A stretch of DNA of 24,440 bases, from contig CAKSRC010000020.1 of the NCBI GenBank assembly GCA_934486915.1, positions 1 to 24,440 on the forward strand, written 5' to 3'. Of the stretch, positions 8,389 through 14,481 are shown one piece after another. Each line of letters begins with the position of its first letter. The stretch's first letter is position 1. The DNA comes from an uncultured Eubacteriales bacterium. GTDB lineage: Bacteria; Bacillota; Clostridia; Oscillospirales; Acutalibacteraceae. The position numbers and the translations under genes are program-made. The notes beneath the pieces were generated by a model. The model did not search any database and had not been told where the DNA came from. It worked only from the letters and a program-made list of their open reading frames with translations.

Positions 8389-9279
8389 TTATCCAATAAG
8401 TTTATATTCTTTTAAAACTTCCTTTAGTTTTAATATTTTATCTTGAGGCATTTTATCAAGAGGTAGTCGGCACTCACCGCAATTAAAACCTAATAGATTC
8501 ATAGTTTCTTTTACGGGTATAGGGTTTACATCGCAAAACATGATATTCATGAGTTTTAGATATTTAAGTTGTAGTTGTGAGCCTTTCTTAAAGTTACCCT
8601 CTAAACAGCTTTGTGTAAGCTCGTGAGATTCATTGGGGCATATGTTTGCAAATACTGATATTACTCCTATTCCTCCCAAGGCCATAATAGCAGCGGTTTG
8701 ATCATCGTTACCTGAATAGATATCAAGATTATCACCGCATAGAGAGATAGTTTCAGCGACAGAGCTTATATCACCGTTTGCCTCTTTGGCTGCAACTATG
8801 TTTGGGTGTTTAGAAAGTTCAAGATAAGTTTGGGGTTTGATATTAACCCCTGTTCTTGATGGCACATTATATAATATTATTGGTATATCTACGGCGTTAG
8901 CAATAGCATTATAATGGCGGATTAGGCCGTTTTGAGATGTTTTGTTGTAATAGGGTGTTACAGCTAAGAGCCCGTCGACACCAAATCTTTGAGCTTCCTT
9001 GGATAATTCTATGGCATATTTAGTATCATTACTGCCGGTCCCTGCTATTACCGGTATTCTTTTATTTATCTTATCTACTGCAAATTTAATGACTTCACAA
9101 TGCTCTTCATGGGAAAGCGTAGCTGATTCGCCCGTTGTCCCGCAGATTATTAGAGCGTCTGTATTATTTTTAATTTGATATTCTATAAGATTTCCAAGAG
9201 CTTGGTAATTAACAGACCCGTCTTCGTTCATAGGTGTGACCAGTGCAACACCGGAACCTTTAAATATAGTTTTTTTCAT
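8389..9279 (-). CDS. dapA: 4-hydroxy-tetrahydrodipicolinate synthase
   Basis: A 296-residue class I aldolase-type lyase that condenses pyruvate with aspartate semialdehyde, the first committed step to lysine. The Schiff-base lysine is Lys165 in VAAKEANGD, the triad tyrosine is Tyr137 in YNVPSRTG, and Thr48-Thr49 lie in CGTTGESATL. Arg142 matches the substrate-carboxylate arginine of the family. I place the start at the ATG at 9279 because GGAGG lies five bases upstream; an in-frame TTG at 9291 overlaps that ribosome site and is unlikely. It uses the product of asd, encoded 18 bases upstream. Confidence 0.96.
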   Translation of the reverse strand: MKKTIFKGSGVALVTPMNEDGSVNYQALGNLIEYQIKNNTDALIICGTTGESATLSHEEHCEVIKFAVDKINKRIPVIAGTGSNDTKYAIELSKEAQRFGVDGLLAVTPYYNKTSQNGLIRHYNAIANAVDIPIILYNVPSRTGVNIKPQTYLELSKHPNIVAAKEANGDISSVAETISLCGDNLDIYSGNDDQTAAIMALGGIGVISVFANICPNESHELTQSCLEGNFKKGSQLQLKYLKLMNIMFCDVNPIPVKETMNLLGFNCGECRLPLDKMPQDKILKLKEVLKEYKLIG

Positions 9280-9297
9280 AAAATCCTCCAATAATTA

Positions 9298-10377
9298 TTA
9301 TTTAATATAGCCTTCGGCACAAAGTAGTTCTGCCATTAGCACAGCGCCGCCTGCGGCACCTCTTATGGTGTTGTGTGACATACATACAAATTTATAGTCG
9401 TATTGAGAATCCTCTCTAAGTCTTCCTATCGAGATAGCCATGCCATTTTCAAGATTTCTTTGAGATTTTATTTGAGGCATATTATCTTCTCTAAAATAAT
9501 GTAAAAATTGTTTTGGTGCACTTGGTAAATTTAGCTCTTGGGGTCTGCCTTTGTAATTTTCCCATCTGTTTATAATTTCATCTTTAGAAATTTTTTGTCC
9601 TAAGGACATAAATACCGCCGCAGTATGGCCATTACTTACGGGAACTCTGAAACATTGAGCGGTTATATTTGGAGAAGAAGCATTTACAATCTTGCTTCCT
9701 TCTATATGTCCCCAGATTTTAAGAGGTTCCTTTTCGGACTTTTCTTCTTCTCCACCTATATAAGGAATAAGATTATCACACATTTCAGGCCAAGTCTTAA
9801 AGGTTTTTCCTGCCCCTGAAATTGCTTGATATGTGCAAGTTAACACTGACTTTATTGAAAGATCTATAAGAGGATGAAGCGCAGGCACATAGCTTTGAAG
9901 CGAACAGTTTGATTTTACTGCTATGAAGCCCTTTGTAGTGTTAAGTCTTTTTCTTTGAGCATCGATTATTCTCATGTGTTCCCAGTTAATTTCAGGGATT
10001 ATCATTGGGACATCATCAGTAAATCTATGTGCACTGTTGTTGGACATGACAGGACATTCTTTTTTAGCATAGCTTTCTTCAAGATCTTTTATTTGTTGCT
10101 TTTCCATATCCAATGCCGAAAATACAAAATCAACATTGGAAACTATAGTATCTATATCGTTTACGGCGTCATATACCTGCATATTCTTTATTTTTTCCGG
10201 AATAGGAGTATCCATAGCCCATCTATTGTTTAGGGCTTCATTATAGGTTTTACCTTTAGACCTAAAGCTTGCAGCCAATACTGTTATTTCAAACCAAGGA
10301 TGATTTGAAAGTAAGGTTATAAACCTTTGACCAACCATTCCTGTTGCACCTAATATACCTACGTTATACTTTTTCAA
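9298..10377 (-). CDS. asd: Aspartate-semialdehyde dehydrogenase, archaeal/fungal-type
   Basis: A 359-residue enzyme making L-aspartate 4-semialdehyde from aspartyl phosphate with NADPH, supplying DapA. The NADP motif GATGMVGQRF starts at residue 10. The catalytic cysteine is Cys158 in KSNCSLQSYVP and the base is His251 in SNGHTAAVFM. Length and motifs fit the branch of the family first known in archaea and fungi and common in Clostridia, rather than the E. coli type. The start is TTG at 10377, preceded by GGGGGCGG; no in-frame ATG is available and the N-terminus aligns naturally. It is the first gene of the operon, with a 5' leader of about 100 bases. Confidence 0.93.
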   Translation of the reverse strand: MKKYNVGILGATGMVGQRFITLLSNHPWFEITVLAASFRSKGKTYNEALNNRWAMDTPIPEKIKNMQVYDAVNDIDTIVSNVDFVFSALDMEKQQIKDLEESYAKKECPVMSNNSAHRFTDDVPMIIPEINWEHMRIIDAQRKRLNTTKGFIAVKSNCSLQSYVPALHPLIDLSIKSVLTCTYQAISGAGKTFKTWPEMCDNLIPYIGGEEEKSEKEPLKIWGHIEGSKIVNASSPNITAQCFRVPVSNGHTAAVFMSLGQKISKDEIINRWENYKGRPQELNLPSAPKQFLHYFREDNMPQIKSQRNLENGMAISIGRLREDSQYDYKFVCMSHNTIRGAAGGAVLMAELLCAEGYIK

Positions 10378-10482
10378 ATGTAACCGCCCCCAAAAAGTTG
10401 AAAATATATATCAAATAAAATATAATAAATAGAGTATGATAAAGGTAAATCTCTATATTATATGTATTTTCATTTAACTTTA

Positions 10483-10511
10483 AATATATCATCATTTAAA
10501 AGCTATGTCAA
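10483..10511 (-). promoter_or_regulatory. Near-consensus sigma-A promoter of the asd-dapA-dapB-ACT-tdk operon
   Basis: On the minus strand TTGACA (10506-10511) and TATATT (10483-10488) are separated by exactly 17 bases. Transcription would start near 10476, about 100 bases before the asd TTG. I see no lysine riboswitch in the leader; the space is too short for the usual L-box. Confidence 0.8.
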
Positions 10512-10525
10512 TTTAAATATATACT
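10496..10525 (+). promoter_or_regulatory. Possible promoter for queA-tgt
   Basis: TATACT at 10520-10525 has a weak TTAAAA 18 bases upstream at 10496-10501. Transcription would start near 10532, 20-25 bases before the queA ATG. It overlaps the divergent asd promoter. Confidence 0.4.
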
Positions 10526-10553
10526 ATAGATATTAATAACTAGGAGATATAAT

Positions 10554-11579
10554 ATGAAAACAAGTGATTTTTTCTATGAGCTCCCAAAAGAGCTAATAGC
10601 TCAAGTGCCTATAGAGCCAAGAGATCATTCGAGGATGATGCTATTAGATAGGCAGACGGGGGAGATACGTCATAAACATTTTTATGACATTATCGATGAA
10701 TTTATGCCGGGGGACTGCCTTATATTGAACGATTCGAGGGTTTTGCCTGCAAGAATCTATGGGATAAAGGAAGAAACCGGGGCTAAAGTAGAATTTTTGC
10801 TTTTAGAGCAAAAGGAAAAGGATATATGGGAAGCTTTGGCAGGTCCGGGTAAAAAAGCGAAGCCTGGGGCTAAATTTAATTTTCCCGGGAGCTCTCTTAA
10901 AGCAGAAGTATTAGAGACAACTTCAAGCGGGAATAGGATAATTAAATTTACATATGACGGCGATTTTTACACAGAGCTTGATAAGGTGGGTCAAATGCCG
11001 CTTCCTCATTATATTACTGAGACCTTGAAGGACAAAGAGAGATATCAAACTGTATATTCTCACGAATTGGGTTCTGCGGCGGCACCTACAGCAGGGCTTC
11101 ATTTTACAAAGGAAATACTCGAAAAAATTAAGGAAAAGGGTGTAGATATAGGTTTTGTGACACTGCATGTAGGTTTAGGTACATTTAGACCCGTTAAGGC
11201 AGAAGAAATAACCGACCATAAGATGCATTCTGAACATTATGAAATTTCTAAGGAAACTGCCGAGATGATTAATAGGACAAAACTTCGTAACGGTCGAGTA
11301 TTCGCAGTAGGAACAACGAGCTGCAGGACGCTTGAATCTGCATATAAAAAAGAGGGTGCTGTAAAAGAGAGCAGTGGATATACGGATATATTTATATATC
11401 CCGGATATAAATTTAATGTTTTAGATGGTCTTATAACTAATTTCCATTTACCGGAAAGTACCTTAATTATGCTTGTATCGGCCTTTGCGGGGTATGAGAA
11501 TACAATGAATGCTTACAAAATTGCCGTTGCTGAAAAATATAGATTTTTTAGCTTTGGAGATGCAATGTTTATAAAATAA
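10554..11579 (+). CDS. queA: S-adenosylmethionine:tRNA ribosyltransferase-isomerase
   Basis: A 341-residue enzyme that transfers and rearranges the ribosyl part of SAM onto preQ1-modified tRNA to give epoxyqueuosine in GUN anticodons. The start PKELIAQVPIEPRDHSRMM and the motifs NDSRVLPAR (59-67), AAPTAGLHFT (176-185), LHVGLGTFRPV (204-214) and MHSEHYE (224-230) are diagnostic and complete. AGGAG lies seven bases before the ATG. It is followed after 14 bases by tgt, the enzyme that acts one step earlier, in the usual gene order. Confidence 0.97.
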   Translation: MKTSDFFYELPKELIAQVPIEPRDHSRMMLLDRQTGEIRHKHFYDIIDEFMPGDCLILNDSRVLPARIYGIKEETGAKVEFLLLEQKEKDIWEALAGPGKKAKPGAKFNFPGSSLKAEVLETTSSGNRIIKFTYDGDFYTELDKVGQMPLPHYITETLKDKERYQTVYSHELGSAAAPTAGLHFTKEILEKIKEKGVDIGFVTLHVGLGTFRPVKAEEITDHKMHSEHYEISKETAEMINRTKLRNGRVFAVGTTSCRTLESAYKKEGAVKESSGYTDIFIYPGYKFNVLDGLITNFHLPESTLIMLVSAFAGYENTMNAYKIAVAEKYRFFSFGDAMFIK

Positions 11580-11593
11580 AACGGAGAGATAAT

Positions 11594-12724
11594 ATGTATA
11601 AATTAAAAAAGAAAATAGGTTCTGCAAGAAGAGGAGAATTTGTAACACCTCATGGTACAGTACAAACCCCTGCTTTTATGAATGTCGCAACGTGCGGTGC
11701 TATCAAAGGGGCTGTATCTGCATATGATCTTATGGATCTTAAATGCCAAGTTCAGCTTTGCAATACTTACCACCTTCATTTAAGACCGACCGATGAAGTT
11801 GTAAAAAAGCTTGGGGGACTTCATAAGTTTACGAAGTGGAACGGTCCGATACTTACAGACAGCGGTGGATTCCAAGTTTTTTCACTTTCTAAACTTAGAA
11901 ATATAAAGGAAGAGGGTGTAACATTTTCTTCGCATATAGATGGGCATAAGATATTTATGGGTCCTGAAGAAAGCATGAGAATTCAATCAAATCTAGCTTC
12001 TACCATAGCTATGGCATTTGATGAATGTGTGGAAAATCCTGCCGAATATGAGTATGCTAAACATTCTTGTGAAAGAACTTATAGATGGCTTGTAAGATGC
12101 AAAAATGAAATGGATAAACTCAATCAGCTTGAAGACACTATAAATAAAGAGCAAATGCTTTTTGGTATAAATCAAGGAAGTACATTTGAAGATTTAAGAA
12201 TAGAACACATGAAAAAAATTCGTGAACTTGATTTACCCGGCTATGCAATAGGTGGGTTAGCAGTTGGCGAAAGTGCTGAAGAAATGTATAGAATTATAGA
12301 GGCTGTTGATCCGTTTATGCCTAAAGATAAACCAAGGTATCTTATGGGTGTCGGTACGCCGGTCAATATACTTGAAGGAGTATATAGAGGGGTAGACCTA
12401 TTTGATTGTGTTATGCCAAGCAGAAACGCAAGACACGGCCATGTATTTACTTGGGAAGGTTGCAGGAATATGTTTAACGCTAAGTATGAGCTTGATGAGT
12501 TGCCAATTGATGAAAATTGTGATTGTCCTACTTGCAAAAACTTTTCAAGAGCTTATATAAGGCACCTTTTTAAGAGTGGAGAAATGCTTGCAATGAGATT
12601 ATGTGTTATGCATAATATTTATTTTTACAATACATTACTTGAAAAGATAAGAAATGCCATGGATAATGACGAATTTGAATCTTTTTATAGGGCACAAAGG
12701 GAAATTTTAGGTAGGAGAATATAA
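11594..12724 (+). CDS. tgt: tRNA-guanine transglycosylase (queuine/preQ1)
   Basis: A 376-residue TIM-barrel enzyme exchanging guanine 34 for preQ1 in tRNAs with GUN anticodons. Asp89 in LTDSGGFQVFSL is the expected general acid/base and Asp271 in FDCVMPSRNARHG the nucleophile. GGLAVGE at 221-227 is the substrate loop. Zinc ligands Cys309, Cys311, Cys314 and His340 follow the C-x-C-x2-C-x25-H spacing. The enzyme is complete. GGAGAG precedes the ATG. There is no convincing terminator after the gene; the next gene has its own promoter. Confidence 0.97.
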   Translation: MYKLKKKIGSARRGEFVTPHGTVQTPAFMNVATCGAIKGAVSAYDLMDLKCQVQLCNTYHLHLRPTDEVVKKLGGLHKFTKWNGPILTDSGGFQVFSLSKLRNIKEEGVTFSSHIDGHKIFMGPEESMRIQSNLASTIAMAFDECVENPAEYEYAKHSCERTYRWLVRCKNEMDKLNQLEDTINKEQMLFGINQGSTFEDLRIEHMKKIRELDLPGYAIGGLAVGESAEEMYRIIEAVDPFMPKDKPRYLMGVGTPVNILEGVYRGVDLFDCVMPSRNARHGHVFTWEGCRNMFNAKYELDELPIDENCDCPTCKNFSRAYIRHLFKSGEMLAMRLCVMHNIYFYNTLLEKIRNAMDNDEFESFYRAQREILGRRI

Positions 12725-12834
12725 GGCTTACCTTCACAAAGTTATTGATTTTAATGTTTTAATATAGTGGCTTGAATAATATCCTAATTTTTGGCAAAAC
12801 TACTATATATACGAGTGAAAATACCTCACGTATG

Positions 12835-12863
12835 TTGAATTGTTCAAATTTTTAACTTATAAT
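12835..12863 (+). promoter_or_regulatory. Promoter of the XRE regulator with a palindrome over the -35 box
   Basis: TTGAAT (12835-12840), 17 bases, then a perfect TATAAT (12858-12863). The palindrome TTGAA-TTG-TTCAA (12835-12847) covers the -35 element and could be the operator through which the downstream regulator represses itself. The promoter is convincing; the operator is inference. Confidence 0.65.
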
Positions 12864-12898
12864 TTATATAGTACAATTTTTGTAAAGAAGGTGTGGAC

Positions 12899-13309
12899 AT
12901 GCTATCAATAACCCTAAAAAAGCTTCGAGAAAATTGTGGCTATACTCAGCAACAAATTGCAGAAGCCCTAAATATCGACAGATCAACTTATGCATACTAT
13001 GAATCGGGAAAAACAACTCCTGATATTAATACAATAATCAAACTATCAAAGATTTTTAATGTCCCATACACTGAAATATTCGAAAATGAGGAAAATTGCA
13101 CAATTTCTAGTGTGAGCGATGTCCAGTCTGAAGAAGATGAATTTTCAAGTCAATTTGGAAGAAAACAAAATACACATATTTACGAACTTTCTAAGAAAGA
13201 GCAGCAAATTATAATAGGATTTAGATTATTATCAAAGCCATTACAAGATGAAGTTCTTGATGTGATTTATTGTAAGGCAAAAAATCTGTCTAAGAAAAAG
13301 AAACAATAA
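12899..13309 (+). CDS. XRE-family helix-turn-helix transcriptional regulator
   Basis: A 136-residue protein. Residues about 4-60 form a Cro/C1-type helix-turn-helix, with YTQQQIAEALNIDRSTYAYYE as turn and recognition helices and GKTTPDINTIIKLSKIFNV after it. The remaining 75 residues have a Glu-rich linker and a helical, Lys-rich tail ending KNLSKKKKQ, with no recognisable sensor domain. The ATG at 12899 has AAGG seven bases before it; the GTG at 12893 lies inside that site and is rejected. It is a monocistronic gene between a strong promoter and a strong terminator. Its location just before the accessory region makes it a candidate regulator of those genes, without direct evidence. Confidence 0.88.
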   Translation: MLSITLKKLRENCGYTQQQIAEALNIDRSTYAYYESGKTTPDINTIIKLSKIFNVPYTEIFENEENCTISSVSDVQSEEDEFSSQFGRKQNTHIYELSKKEQQIIIGFRLLSKPLQDEVLDVIYCKAKNLSKKKKQ

Positions 13310-13315
13310 AAATTC

Positions 13316-13350
13316 AAACTGCATTATCTATTTTAAAGGTAATGCAGTTT
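13316..13350 (+). terminator. Intrinsic terminator after the XRE gene
   Basis: A perfect 11-bp stem pairs AAACTGCATTA (13316-13326) with TAATGCAGTTT (13340-13350) around a 13-base loop, followed by TTTATTTTAG. It starts seven bases after the stop codon. Confidence 0.88.
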
Positions 13351-13403
13351 TTTATTTTAGTTTATTTAAAAAGTTTAGAACAATGAGATGGCTTTTAATT
13401 AAG

Positions 13404-13432
13404 TTGCAAAATTTAGCATGATATTGTATATT
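13404..13432 (+). promoter_or_regulatory. Promoter of the repeat-protein gene, shared type A
   Basis: TTGCAA (13404-13409), 17 bases, then TATATT (13427-13432). The spacer is identical at 16 of 17 bases to that of the promoter at 14135. Transcription would start near 13439, about 40 bases before the ATG. Confidence 0.7.
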
Positions 13433-13480
13433 GATATATATAATTGCTTTCATATTAATATTTTTTAAGGGGTGTTACAT

Positions 13481-13843
13481 ATGTTTGGGCTTTTGAAAAG
13501 TGAGGAGAAAACAGGAAATAAGAATAGTGATACATTTGGTGGTATACCGGTTAAAAGAACTGGTGTCAAGGCAGTGGATATTACTACGGGTACGGATGAT
13601 AATAAGGTTCACAAAGGTGGGACTTTTGGAGGAAAGCCAATTAGAAGAGGAGGAATATCATCGGTAGGAATGAACGCGGTAGAAGGGGATGACCATGTTC
13701 ATAAAGGAGGAACCTTTGGAGGTAAACCGATTAGAAGAGGAGGAATATCATCGGTAGGAATGAACGCAGTAGAAGGAGATGGCCATGTTCATAAAGGAGG
13801 AACCTTTGGAGGAAAGCCAATTAGAAGAGGGGGAGTAAAGTAA
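13481..13843 (+). CDS. Small protein of three 30-residue Gly/Arg-rich repeats, function unknown
   Basis: I do not recognise this 120-residue protein. After 17 residues (MFGLLKSEEKTGNKNSD) it consists of three 30-residue units and a truncated fourth of 13. Each unit begins TFGGKPIRRGG (first copy TFGGIPVKRTG) and ends HVHKGG (first copy KVHKGG). Units two and three are nearly identical, so the expansion is recent. It is basic, Gly-rich, without signal peptide, membrane segment or cysteine. The regular spacing with exact junctions could suit a modular scaffold, a nucleic-acid or metal-binding protein (His-x-His in each unit) or a multi-core precursor peptide; none is proven. ATG 13481 has AGGGGTG at proper spacing. 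The gene has its own promoter and terminator. Confidence 0.75.
   Translation: MFGLLKSEEKTGNKNSDTFGGIPVKRTGVKAVDITTGTDDNKVHKGGTFGGKPIRRGGISSVGMNAVEGDDHVHKGGTFGGKPIRRGGISSVGMNAVEGDGHVHKGGTFGGKPIRRGGVK
13532..13840 (+). repeat. 90-bp tandem coding repeats (3 full, 1 partial)
   Basis: Units at 13532-13621, 13622-13711 and 13712-13801, plus a partial unit at 13802-13840. Units two and three differ by only a few bases; unit one is diverged. All keep the reading frame. Confidence 0.92.
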
Positions 13844-13889
13844 ATAATTATTGATTATTAAAATTCAAAATGGCTCCTATGTTTATAAT

Positions 13890-13937
13890 TATAAAAAGGA
13901 ATCAGCTGCTCCAAATAGCGCCTGATTCCTTTTTATA
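13890..13937. terminator. Bidirectional terminator, perfect 16-bp stem
   Basis: TATAAAAAGGAATCAG (13890-13905) pairs perfectly with CTGATTCCTTTTTATA (13922-13937) around a 16-base loop. The U-rich arm serves the repeat-protein gene on the plus strand and the A-rich arm gives the same for tRNA-Ser on the minus strand. Confidence 0.85.
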
Positions 13938-13967
13938 GTTACGTGGTATTTAGCTAAACCTAAAATT

Positions 13968-14056
13968 TGGCGGAGAGTTAGGGATTCGAACCCTAGGTCC
14001 CTTTTGGGGACACAGCATTTCGAGTGCTGCACCTTCGACCACTCGGACAACTCTCC
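13968..14056 (-). tRNA. tRNA-Ser (anticodon CGA)
   Basis: An 89-base tRNA including an encoded CCA end (13968-13970). The acceptor stem GGAGAGT/ACTCTCC is perfect. The anticodon stem GCAGCA/TGCTGT encloses the loop CTCGAAA, giving anticodon CGA, which reads UCG. A long variable arm (GTCCCCAAAAGGGAC) marks it as class II, and GGTTCGAATCC is the T arm. Its own promoter lies upstream and the bidirectional hairpin downstream. Confidence 0.97.
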
Positions 14057-14082
14057 AGATATTTAAAATCATAACATATAAT

Positions 14083-14111
14083 ATTCTAAAGCTTTTTTCT
14101 ATAATTGTCAA
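14083..14111 (-). promoter_or_regulatory. Sigma-A promoter of tRNA-Ser
   Basis: On the minus strand TTGACA (14106-14111), 17 bases, TAGAAT (14083-14088). Transcription would start near 14076, 20 bases before the mature tRNA 5' end. Confidence 0.8.
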
Positions 14112-14134
14112 GGAGAGAAAATATTTTTACTGCA

Positions 14135-14163
14135 TTGCAAAATTTAGCATAATATTGTATACT
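14135..14163 (+). promoter_or_regulatory. Promoter upstream of the first LRR-calpain gene, shared type A
   Basis: TTGCAA (14135-14140), 17 bases, TATACT (14158-14163). Spacer and flanks match the promoter at 13404; looser similarity continues for about 45 bases downstream. It would give a leader of about 310 bases before the ATG at 14482. The gene-less stretch 14057-14481 otherwise holds the tRNA promoter and an inverted repeat, with no credible ORF. Confidence 0.6.
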
Positions 14164-14355
14164 GTAACATATATAAAACGATTGTTTGATTTAATATTTT
14201 TAGGATTTAATAATATATATTTTTAAAAAATAATGAAGAATCAATGTGTAGTTAGAATTATAAATATAGTATTTTTTAGGTGAAAAATGGTGGGTTTATA
14301 GATACGGTTAAATTATCATCCAAATTATATAACTAATTATAAAAGTGCTTTAAGT

Positions 14356-14405
14356 TTGCTAAAGATATAACGGGACAAGTTGAACAAGAAAAGTATTTTT
14401 AGCAA
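14356..14405 (+). repeat. Inverted repeat in the leader of the first LRR-calpain gene
   Basis: TTGCTAAA (14356-14363) is exactly complementary to TTTAGCAA (14398-14405), with a 34-base loop. It would form a weak stem in the long 5' leader. It could be regulatory or chance in such AT-rich DNA. Confidence 0.4.
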
Positions 14406-14481
14406 TTCTAATACTATTTAGGAATATTGTTAAGGATATTTTAATGTTACTTGAGTTAATAAAATATTTTTAGAGGGTGAG

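Noticed and set aside
10378..10476. Lysine riboswitch in the asd operon leader
   Set aside because: The leader is only about 100 bases, AT-rich, and shows none of the paired elements of the L-box.
13532..13840. CRISPR array
   Set aside because: The 90-base repeats are contiguous and coding in one frame, with no spacers and no cas genes nearby.
13968..14056. tRNA-Ser as an integration site for a mobile island carrying the LRR genes
   Set aside because: The LRR genes lie on the 5' side of the tRNA, whereas elements usually integrate at the 3' end. I found no integrase and no direct repeat of the tRNA 3' end in the window.
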